From the NCBI GenBank assembly GCA_036872755.1, contig JAVHNS010000015.1, positions 310,001 through 374,000 of the forward strand: a DNA stretch of 64,000 nucleotides. The letters are read 5' to 3'. Of this stretch, positions 22,201 to 31,827 are shown piece by piece (position 1 is the first letter of the stretch; every line of letters begins with the position of its first letter). Source of the DNA: Orbilia blumenaviensis (lineage: Eukaryota > Ascomycota > Orbiliomycetes > Orbiliales > Orbiliaceae). A program made the translations under genes and the position numbers. The notes beneath the pieces are model-generated. The model did no database searches. It was not told the DNA's origin and saw only the letters and a list, made by a program, of their open reading frames with translations.

Positions 22201-23647
22201 GATTGAAATCGACCAGCCCTTTCTGGCTTTCGAGAATCTCCGTCAACTGGTCCCCGGGGAGTGTTTCGGGTTCCTCGATGAACCGGCAAATCGTTGACGC
22301 AACGATAAATAGAGGGCATGCCATACTAGCCAGTGTTTCGATGATGGGGTGGGTCGGCCAATCCAGTGGGAGAGTATCACTGTACATATGCTCTGCTTTG
22401 ATCCTTGCCAATTCATGCTCAAAAAATACGGTGATGTCATGTAGTATCTTTCGCTCTTCAATGTCGTGCAGGATTAAATCCTGAAAATCACCAGAAATAT
22501 GTTGAAAGCCGGCATTGATAAATACTTCGTGGCGGCTAGTGATAAAAAGTCGCACATCGATACCGTGGAGGGTTTTCATCAGCCCGAGCAGCTTCACTAT
22601 TGTGAGAACATCTTTTTCGTTATCGCATTCATCGAGTGCATCGACCACGAGGACAATGGGTCCCGAATAGCTTACCAGTGATAGGGGTTCGAAAATCAGT
22701 TTATCGAACTGTTCCTTCAAGATGCTTCGAGGGAGGTCAGGCTGCTTTTCAATAGCTTCACTGATACTCAGTCTAGTTGCCGGAATATGCTGCATGAGGT
22801 TTGTTGCCAGCGTGGTAAAGAATTTAGAAGCATTAGCTCGATCTCCAGCTCCTCTCCGAAAGAAGAAACTAGCTCCGAGTACTCCTGTTCTTTTATACTT
22901 TTCCGCAACTGTCCTCGCAATAGTCGACTTTCCAGTACCTGCAGCCCCCGAAAGCCAGAACATATGTTTGCTGGACGTGCCATTCACCCAGTTTTCGACC
23001 TCTTTGAGCAGTTCTTCCCTGGTATTCGACAAGCATTTGGGTTCATGATCATCGCCGTACCAACCGAATGATGCCCCTTCTGCAACTGGTAGATTTACTA
23101 GGTTGAGCTTGACATCAACGTCAAGTATTAGTTTTGCTTGGTCAACTTGAAGCGCAAAGCGGATAACATCTTCTGCATTCTCGAGTCTGGAAATTATTTT
23201 GCCGACTTCAGCCTTCTGAATCGGCCATATCAGCGCCTCAGCGGTATTTGACGCAGCCTTTTTTCTAAGTGTCTTCATGAGCGGGTCGAGGAATCTCCGG
23301 GACCACTTTGAATTCTCTGTTGGTGGTCTTCCTATGCCGGTTACTAAGGCCGCTGTAGCTGATGGCGGACTCCTCAGGCGGTTCAGCAAGTTTTGCAATT
23401 CATTCTTGCAATCAAGCAGAGAACTCTGGAGCTGTGCCGAAGTTTCAAGCTTCCGTCGATGTGGTCCCTTTAAAAGCCCATCGAGTTTTCCAAGGACCGT
23501 TCCAAGGGATTGGATTTTATCTCTCAGATCTTTAACCTCCGTTTCATACTCTCTGACTTCGCTGATGTACTTCGCACATACTTTTGTGAGTTTGGCAGCC
23601 AAGTCGACGATTGCGATAATGCTTGCGACCCCTCCAGCTATCTCCAT
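19239..23647 (-). CDS. STAND/NLR-type protein: helical N-domain, NACHT NTPase, WD40
   Basis: Two exons (23647-21557, 21476-19239) join in phase across an 80-nt intron (GTAGGG..ATCAG, branch ACTAAC) to 1442 residues. I start at MEIAGGVASIIAIVDLAAKL, the typical opening of the fungal STAND N-terminal (Helo_like_N) domain; the frame extends slightly upstream but lacks an ATG. The P-loop GAAGTGKST is at about 234-242, Walker B VVDALDEC at about 334-341, and LFITSRHE follows. After the NACHT come RFIQFHHYLISSHPLQIYHS and LYFSPRASF, the usual linker before WD40 blades, then about 700 residues of diverged WD repeats (GESHVKSVEFTPNGESVIV, MSLSPDGKILATYGEDYCVK, KLWDRPW). By family knowledge such proteins oligomerise on ligand sensing and can trigger heterokaryon incompatibility or defence. 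The blades are not near-identical, unlike HET-E type sensors. Confidence 0.93.
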
Positions 23648-25161
23648 CGTATATTCTGTTAACTTATTAGAAAGAACCAGCCACAATGCTTAGAAATTGA
23701 TCTCGTGTGTATGCAGACTTCTGCTTTGACGTGAGAGTTGATATTAATACTGTTTCAATGAATTAGCCAAAGGCAACGATACAAGCCAAAGCTAATTTCT
23801 CTACCCATCAAAATTGGATGTGTATACGTGTACAAACCCGTAAAGCTGTACGTACCCACTATCACCTATACAAGAATACCACGTACTTACGCAGTCTTTT
23901 AGATCCTGAGGTTTATAAGAGCCTGCGTGTGTGACGTAGCTGATTGAACGTTCGTTGTCGTGAATAAGAGAATTCAAAGATCCAAACCATCCAACATCCA
24001 CAGTACCCCGCTTCTCCTTGGCAGTTGCCTGATATTTCAAGACTGAACTAATTGGTCGTCATTTTCATGCATGCCAGTCTGTCCAGTCGCGTTGCAGCTT
24101 AATTAAAGGACTATGTATAGCAATGTAAGTACGTGCAAATCAGATTGCATCGATTGGTAGTCTTCTTAAACCAGGCCAAGTAGAGTCCAGTACCTAGCTG
24201 TATACAAATAATGGATCCAACTCGATGAATATCTATTAAAATTATTGCGACACTTCCTTACTTTTCTGTGTGTCCTTTTTCTCAAGGCAGATCTAGATGT
24301 TATCAATCTACACATGCTGGTATTGGTGTTAAGTGTGGTTCGTAAGTGATACAAACATAATGGGCTGGCGACACACAAACTTTTGTTTGCCCAGTGGCTA
24401 CCTAGATATACCCCATATGCAATGTTGGCCGACAATTAATTTCCCAAGCGGCAACTCGAATACCAGTAGCTAGGCGACCCGAAGGCCCGCAGGTGTTAAC
24501 TTGGTTAACAGAAATTTTAAAAGTGGCCTAAAGGTTCTATTGTTTATACAAAGTCGAGACCTGGGTACGCGTACGAGAAGAGTTCCGTTAGGGATCAAAA
24601 GGTGATGAGGAAATCGAAAGGAACCAGAAAGAAGTTAAGATTGCGACTCCCATTAATGCCAGCATTAAAGTGTTGTTAGTGTTGTAGGTCGACACTAGAG
24701 CTGGCTATAGTACTAGCTTCAGACTACGTCTGTGTGTAGAGTAATAGACTAGTCTCGGTAGGCCTGTTAGATTCATGAAGTATATACTTAGGTACGTATA
24801 TATAGATAACAGTTTCACCCCTGGAGTACTGTTATAGAATAGGCTGGCAATCAGAGAACTTAGCCAAAATGTCTCCATTACTTAGAATATCATAGAGTAT
24901 AACCCTATCGATGTCTCGGTTTTAAAATCGATTAAACAACTGATATCAAGACCTTAACTACGAGCGAGGATCGAGTCTCGGATATACCACAGAATCGCTC
25001 CGATGTGTGTATATAAACGTAGTCTATATGAAGATATTGTCTCCATCAACATGAAAATAGTCGAGCTGTCTATCGCGACCGTCTAAACATCACGAGTATG
25101 CATCGTAAACTGACTACTTCTATATACAATCCAACAGTGTGCAGCAGTCAATGCATTCGAA
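23648..25161. other. Intergenic: NLR promoter and chorismate synthase 3' flank
   Basis: Contains a likely 5'-leader acceptor of the NLR gene (TTAACAG just before the start) and a matching strong donor GTAAGT on the minus strand at 23890. The NLR transcript may thus have a spliced leader. No further coding exon with an ATG could be supported. Confidence 0.5.
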
Positions 25162-26609
25162 CTAGGCCTTCTCCACAGCCTCCAAGACTTTCTCAACGCC
25201 CTCAATAGCTGCCTTTTCCTCCTCCTTTGACAGCTCCGGCACCAATCTCGCTGCTCTTCCTAACATCTCCCGGCTAGCTTCACGGCTTTGCTGCTGTAGT
25301 ACCATATCCATGACTACCAAAGCCGCCATGGCCTCCACAATCGGAATAGCTCTGGGCACAACACTAGGGTCGTGTCTACCCTTTGCCTCCAATGTCCCTG
25401 GCTCACCCATATAGCTAGCAGTCTGCTGCGCAATGCTGATGGTCGCAGGGCTTTTGAAAGCGACCTTGAAATAGATACTCTCCCCATTTGTAATACCTCC
25501 TTGGATTCCACCAGAGTAATTTGTTGCTGTGGCCAACGATAAGGGCTTAGTAGGATGTGGAATGAACATATCATTATGCTTCGATCCCGGGATTTCAGTT
25601 CCCTTAAATCCAGAACCGACTTCGAATCCCTTTGTAGCCGGTATCGACAACATTGCATGTGCCAATTTAGCCTCAATCTTATCGAAACATGGTTCTCCCA
25701 GACCTGCTGGTACGTTCCTGATAACGCATGTAACGGTACCACCTATCGAGTCCTTCTTGTCTCTGTATTCTGCGATCAAGTCTGCCATTTTGCCGGAGGC
25801 AACGGTATCTGGGCATCTGACGGGTAGGTATGAATCGACTTTTTCGCGAGTAATTGTGGAGAGGAGGGAGTGGAATGCTGGGTCGGAAGTAGGGGTTACG
25901 TCTGGGTCGAAGAGGTGAATGGGACCGACAGAGGACACGAAGGCAACGATCTCGATTCCGTGAGATAGACGAAGGTATTTTTCGGCGATGGCACCGGCAG
26001 CGACACGGCCTAGATTCACTGTCAGCTGGCCCGCACCCTAAAGACAGGTCAAATCGTCTTTGCACATACCGATTGTCTCACGAGCACTACTCCTCCCACC
26101 TCCACTACGAGCTTTTACACCGTACTTCTGTAAATAGGTCCAGTCGGCATGGCTGGGACGTGGGTAGATGTCCATCTCGCTGTAGTCCTTCGGCCTCTGG
26201 TCTTCATTTCTAACCAACATGCCAATTGGCGTTCCTAGAGTTACACCATATTCTGTCCCGGACTGAATCTGTACCAAATCTTTTTCATCTCTCTATACTC
26301 AATAAATAGTTGTTAATTAGATATGGTTTCGTGGATCTGGTAGTCTAGTGCGGGGTGGTAACGAACGGGAGTGCTAAGAGCGCTCTGGCCCGGTCGCCGA
26401 CGGGTCATCTGAGGCTGAATATCTGCCTCCGTAAGCTCCATTCCGGGCGGGACGCCATCAACAATGCAGCCTACAGACTTGCAGTGGGATTCACCATAGC
26501 TATGGGTGGAGTCGCCGGGGTGTTAGCAGGGGACTAGCTCGAAATTTGTGCGCAATCGACCTGAAAGAACATACGTGGTGACCCTAAAGAGCGTTCCAAA
26601 AGTCGACAT
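25162..26609 (-). CDS. ARO2: Chorismate synthase (flavin reductase-bifunctional fungal type)
   Basis: Four exons (26609-26575, 26499-26367, 26292-26070, 26009-25162) give 412 residues. All three family signatures are intact: [14 protein letters not shown] (with Cys as in fungal enzymes), [19 protein letters not shown], and [17 protein letters not shown] near the C terminus. The enzyme converts 5-enolpyruvylshikimate-3-phosphate to chorismate with reduced FMN, the last step of the shikimate pathway, in the cytosol. The first exon encodes only [12 protein letters not shown], which fits the conserved STFGxLFRVTTYGESH start. Donors include GTATGT twice and a weaker GTTCGT. The C terminus is an Ala/Glu-rich helical tail ([20 protein letters not shown]). 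It is divergently transcribed from the F-box gene. Confidence 0.97.
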
Positions 26610-27335
26610 GACGGTTAAACGTGCTCCGGTGTCCTCGAATATATATATACCGCTGTTATATGAGAGTGTGATGTCGAAACGAAGCTGTAGAGATGGGATG
26701 AGGGCGGCAAAATGACTGTGCTTGTGGATTGTTGGATATTTTCTTTGGGGAAAAGCGCCGCTTATAAGAAACACCGCTCGCAGGCCGACAACGGCACCTC
26801 TTCAAGTGACATCCAACTAATCTCCAACAGCCTATTACTCACGACCCAGAGACTAAAACAAATTTCCGACAACGGGTGCTTGTTCGGCGCATCTTCTAGG
26901 CTTTACTAATATAAATTTTAGGCTGTATCTCTGTCGAAGTTGTATCATAAGCACGTCTCGACGGATACCCCATTTAAAGCGACAGGATCAAGCGGAACTT
27001 CTATTCTGCGGACAGAACAAGTCTGCGGGACGTCCAAGCCCATGCAGTGTCGAGTTCTACAGATTCAATCACTTTGATGGCAGTCATGGGTATTGAGTTC
27101 TTTATATCGCCGGGTCTAGATCTTGCAAAAGTTTACTGCCGAATCCTGCAAGGGGGCTGTGTCTTAGACCTGACCAACGCGAAATGGTGTGGGGATGATT
27201 GGCAGCAGGCACGCTTAAGCACCCAACGAGCACTGAGGTCACTGGCGCAACATCTAAGAACAAATCAAGAGCCAACCCTGGCTTCTCTATCAAGGGGATT
27301 GGCGATCGTATCATTACATTGCTACTACGAAAAAT
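26610..27335. other. Divergent promoter region
   Basis: 726 bases between the starts of chorismate synthase (leftward) and the F-box gene (rightward). It holds only short frames. No distinct regulatory site was recognised. Confidence 0.5.
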
Positions 27336-28631
27336 ATGGACCCGTTCCTCAGCTTACCTGCGGAGATTTGCTACTCCATCTTGTCATATCTAGAATCAGA
27401 TGAAAAAGCTGCATTCTCGAAATGTTCTCGACACTGCTACTTCCTAGCCTTTCCAAGTCGGATTCGTGGTGTCAATGTTTTCGACAGCCATGATCGGGGC
27501 TATCTTGACCAATTTTTCGATGACGGGTGGTTGGCGCCATTCGCTTCTTACATTCGGTACGCATGCCCCCCCATGTTTCCCGCCAATCCCGCCGCCGTAA
27601 ACACCTGCTAAACGTGTATCAATATTTGCTCCAGGTTTGTAAGGCTACAGATCAAGAAGTTTTCAGAACTTCATTCGCGGCTTTCAAAGCTTGCTGTCTT
27701 CACAAATCTCACACAGTTGGATATTTGGGTCTTGCCCTCTGATAATGTAGAGAGAAATGCATACGTTGCACTATTCTCCATTATCTCCGCCTCGCCGTAT
27801 TACGATAACCTAGAGTTTCTAGGTGTAAATTGGAATGCCAAGAGAGTCTCTACCTTCATTATCAAATCCCAGGCATCTCCTCCTATGGAAGAGCAACGCC
27901 AAAGATACAAACGACGCGTAGAGCAGCTGAGCGAAGCGGATCGGAGAGTATTGGGCTCATTCATCCCGCCCGACGATCCCGTTCTAAGTAGCATACGTTT
28001 ACCGAAAAATCTCAAGATGCTTAAGGCGATGGTTAACACTAACGAAGTCTGCTCCCTTTGGCCATTGCTTAAGTGCGAAACCACGCCAGTCTTATCCCTT
28101 ACCAGCGTCAGGAAACCAGTAATGGATCACAGAACGCCAGGCACCATTTGCGAGTTCGCTTGTGTCAAAACTCTCTATCTCTGCCTCTATCGAGGTTACG
28201 ATAGTGGTTCAATTAGACACCTTCCCAGACAATTCCCAAATTTGGAGTCATTAACCATATACTCGCGTATAGCGGGCGACGCCAATGGGTCATGGCTCGA
28301 CACAATACCAAATCTACCTAAAATAAAATATCTGGGGCTACCAGTGCCAAAACATAACTATCTTGTTGCCTCTATAGGGGACCTGGAAACTTGCCTTGAG
28401 AATAGGCTTCACCAGGGACACTTTCCAGCTCTTCGAAAAGTTAAATTCTGTATGGAAGTGCAGGAAGGGGATGACGCAGAAATAACCTGCACGGTATTCC
28501 CGACAATGGGTATTCATTGGAAGGCTTGGGTGTTTGGGTGGGAAACGATAAAGCAGCAACCAGATGACCTGAGAAAGCCGTGGTCGTTTGGATACAGATA
28601 CGGCCGATCCATAGCATCACCCAGTCTCTAG
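27336..28631 (+). CDS. F-box protein with leucine-rich-like C-terminal part
   Basis: Two exons (27336-27556, 27635-28631) give 405 residues. The 78-nt intron runs GTACGC..TCCAG with GCTAAAC as branch and preserves phase (codon CG|G). Residues 5-40 are an F-box, LPAEICYSILSYLESDEKAA then FSKCSRHCY, expected to bind Skp1 in an SCF ubiquitin ligase. The rest carries scattered Leu-rich strands (LTQLDIWVLPS, YDNLEFLGVNW, NLESLTIYSRI, KIKYLGLPVP, FPALRKVKF), like the diverged LRR substrate domains of fungal F-box proteins. The substrate is unknown. The family is large and fast-evolving in these fungi, so no ortholog is named. Confidence 0.85.
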
Positions 28632-29060
28632 TATCCCCGATTGCAATATGCTTGTCTATTGAGATCGGTTTTCAGAATATTACACTCCCCAATTATTCCT
28701 CGAGACTATTGTATATTCTTAAATATTATAATGCAGTAATAATTATCATTAAAGCTAAAAAGACTCAATAATATCCACATTCACATTATGAGACCAATCC
28801 CACTTATAAATATTGTCTACTACACATTTCCACTTCTATCTTTCCGTTTATTTTTATTCTTTATTTTACAGTTGTATAGGTACAACTGGTCTCGTAAACC
28901 AGCCTCAAGAAACAAGGACACAACAGAGTGAAATTCACCGCCCAAAAGCCTGAATTCCAAGTTGACCCAAGCATAAAAGTCAGCTCATGCAAGCCGGTCC
29001 ATACGTTTACCCAACCGGAATAGACAGTCGCTATGGATAGTATCCTGTGGTAATACCTGA

Positions 29061-29109
29061 TTTTTTTTTTTGATTTTTTTTTTTTAATTTTTTTTTTTTT
29101 GATTTTTTT
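29061..29109. repeat. Interrupted poly-T tract
   Basis: Four T runs of 7-12 bases separated by GA or AA. Such a T-rich array on one strand is likely nucleosome-depleting; whether it serves the downstream promoter is not shown. Confidence 0.85.
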
Positions 29110-29163
29110 CTTGACTCGCTGGTTGGTGGGCTTGTGGGCAGACTACGAGGGCGATCGGGGCGT

Positions 29164-29194
29164 GCATAACTATGTTAAATTAACACAGTTATGC
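29164..29194. repeat. 31-bp near-perfect palindrome
   Basis: Left arm GCATAACTATGTTAA and right arm TTAACACAGTTATGC are reverse complements at 14 of 15 positions around a single A. It lies 335 bases before the lipoate ligase start. It could be a dimeric regulator site or a transposon footprint. Confidence 0.8.
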
Positions 29195-29528
29195 TAGCGA
29201 GGGCTAGCCATTTGCCTCATCTGTATAGGTACCTATACGCATACCTTGTACGCCGTGGACCGGCTCAAAATGATATAAATTTAAAGTCGATCTATTGCCA
29301 CGCTCTATTAACCATAGAGGATAGGGCCCGAATATTCTGGTGTGATTATAATCCTATAACCCGAAGAATAATTACCACGAATTCGCATGGTTCTCGAGGT
29401 CTCTGTTGCATTTTTAACCAAATTGTGTTGTCATCGAAGCATCTTTCTAGCATCACGACAAAATCCTTCAACCTCCTCGCTCCCAACCATCACCACCAAC
29501 TAACAGCCAACCATCCACCAAGCTAACC

Positions 29529-31320
29529 ATGTCCCCCTCCCGGGGTCTTCTCCGCCTAACCCGCTTCACGCGAACCTATTCGACCACTACTACAACCCCA
29601 CCACCCTCAAAAACACCAATAGAACTCCTCCGCGTCTCCCCCCACCGCCTCCATATCTACCGTTCGACCTCCACAAACCCCTTCTTCAACCTTTCCGCCG
29701 AAGACTACCTCCTCCGCCACTCCCCACCAACCTCCACAATCCTATTCACCTACACGAACTCCCCTTCCATCGTAATCGGGCGTAACCAAAACATCTGGTC
29801 AGAAGTAAACATCCCACTTCTTAACTCCAAAAATCACCACCACCAACATAAAAAAAATGAAGAAAATGGGGATAAGATAAACCTCGTCCGACGTCGTAGC
29901 GGCGGTGGTACAGTCTACCACGACCTAGGAAACCTCTGTTGGTCGGTAATAATGCCTCGAAAAGCCTTCGATCGCGACTTCAACGCCCATGTTGTTGTAA
30001 AAGCACTACACGCGCTCGGAGTCTCCACTGCAACCATAAACGACCGTCACGACATAATTCTCCGGCAACAACACCCCAAGAACAGGAAATTCAAAGATTT
30101 AAAAGTATCCGGATCAGCTTATAAAATTATTCGGGAAAGAGCGTATCATCATGCAACGTTACTGCTTAACTCGAAGTTGGAGGATATTAGAGGTTTGTTA
30201 CGGAGTCCGTTGAAGGAGTTTATTACTACGAAGGGGGTGGAGAGTGTTAGAAGCGAAGTTTCAAATATTGGAGTTGATAAAGAGGAGTTGGTGGAGAAGA
30301 TTGAAGAGGAGTTTTTGAAGGCCAATGGTTTGGAGGATGGGGAGGTTGTAAGTAGGGTTACATTGGAGGAGGAGGAGACGGTGAAGGCTAGGGAGTATAT
30401 TAGGGAGGGGATGATGGAGCTTCAGGTGAGTTTTGTATTCTCCCCGCCCTTTATTATCTTGTCTTTTCGAAATTCATATATGCCTTCTGGCTGCTATTAT
30501 GCTTGTACTTTTTTTTCTATTTACGATTTGCTGCGATACCGTGGTTTTTATATATTTTATACTATCCTCTGGGACGCAGCAATCCCCATTTCTCACACAT
30601 ACAAGAATTACATCATGTATCCATACTTGTCAAACAAAAAAAAAAAAAAAAATTCAATGGAATACTCTTCTCTCTCCCACCACTTTCTTTCTACCGCGTA
30701 AAGTCGTGAATAAGAATGATAAAGTCTGACGTGAACAACTCTATAACCGTCCACCGCCCCCAAAATCATGATATTTATATAAAATACAGTCTCAAAAATG
30801 GCTTTACTCCCAAACTCCAGAGTTCACATTAAACATACCGCCACAAACGCCGCTTCCGGAGATCACTGGTCTTCCAGGCGTTACCCCGTCTTTGCCGGAG
30901 CATGTAAGTTCCTCCTCCTCCTACCCTAACACAAACCCCCATCTTTCATAAATTGACTAATTATTTTTTGAAAAAAAAAAAAAGAGCAAATTCACAATCC
31001 TATCAACAACCTCCCTCCTCCAAAACATCCAAATCTCCACCTCCCCAGACCCAGACTACGCCTTCCTACAATCCCAAGAATCACATATCCGTCTTTTAAA
31101 ATCCCCGTTTCGCGGATCGGATATAAAACGTGGATTGGACGTTATAAACTCCATTCCCGAAGATGATGTTTTAAAGAAGGAGGTGGGTCGGTGGTTGGAG
31201 GTTGCGGTTGGGGAGTGGGGTGGTATTGAAGCGTTTGATAGGTGGAAGAATGAGGATGGGGGGATGAGTATGAGGCTTAGAGCTGTGGAGAGGGAGAGGG
31301 AGAGGGAGGATGTAGGTTGA
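29529..31320 (+). CDS. AIM22: Mitochondrial lipoate-protein ligase (LplA/Aim22 type)
   Basis: Three exons (29529-30425, 30790-30903, 30985-31320) give 448 residues. The start MSPSRGLLRLTRFTRTYSTT is Arg/Ser/Thr-rich without acids, a typical mitochondrial presequence. Family motifs are NPFFNLSAEDYLL, SPSIVIGRNQNIWSEVN, RRRSGGGTVYHDLGN and KVSGSAYK (catalytic Lys); exon 2 supplies KWLYSQTPEFTL. The enzyme attaches lipoate or octanoate to E2/H-protein lysines. The first intron is long (364 nt) and contains an A17 run. The second acceptor is unusual: a purine-rich AAAAAG just 3' of an A tract with branch GACTAAT, chosen because only it keeps phase. A charged insert KNHHHQHKKNEENGDK interrupts the N-terminal half. 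Gene end at 31320 is the first in-frame stop; the Arg/Glu tail ERERERED is simple sequence. Confidence 0.9.
30636..30652. repeat. Poly-A (17) in lipoate ligase intron 1
   Basis: Simple A run inside the 364-nt intron. It explains the misleading open frame that seems to extend exon 1. Confidence 0.85.
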
Positions 31321-31827
31321 CCCTGTTAGAATATGCGTATAAATAATATATTTTATTAAAGAGATTTTGCGGATAAGGCTAATTAAACATTCTTTTTTCG
31401 ATTTTATATTTTTTTTCCTGTTTTTAGGAGAAGGAAAGAATCATGAAAACGAAAGAAGGGAAGGTGGCGAGGCTTGTAGTATCTTATCATGCGGACCGGA
31501 AACCGGCAGGTACTAGCAGCCATGATCAAGAAGGCTGAACCCCTATAGCATACGGTTATAGGTAGATAGAATAGACAAATCAAGTACTTTTCCAAAAAAA
31601 AAAAAAAAAATAGTCTTCGTTTTTTATCATCATCTATGCTTTTCTCTCTTTTACAGTGTAGTGCAGTACATAATAGTCTTGAAAGTTCAACGTCGCGTCC
31701 CGGATATCCTGTATCGATCATTAAAGAAAAACCCCCTTCAGTCATGCATCATAAGAAATAAACTATCGATCACAAGTATAAAAAAGAAATAGAAGAATAG
31801 AGCGATGTAGTAACACATCTATTCCCT
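31321..31827. other. Convergent 3' flank, no gene
   Basis: 507 bases between the lipoate ligase stop and the MetRS stop on the other strand, serving as both 3' UTRs. It contains A17 at 31594-31610. A 113-codon minus-strand frame here runs through that tract and is not called. Confidence 0.6.

Larger units (their letters stand above)
28632..29528. other. Intergenic with T tracts and a palindrome
   Basis: Holds T-rich runs at 29061-29109 and a 31-base near-perfect palindrome at 29164-29194, both listed separately. The final 100 bases are the C/A-rich leader of the lipoate ligase gene. Confidence 0.6.

Noticed and set aside
23801..24040. 79-codon minus-strand frame upstream of the NLR
   Set aside because: Starts with TTG, has an in-frame stop just upstream and no ATG. 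The donor inside it may belong to an untranslated leader instead.
30426..30701. Read-through extension of the lipoate ligase first exon
   Set aside because: Runs through poly-A and T-rich intron sequence. Splicing at GTGAGT restores KWLYSQTPEF instead.
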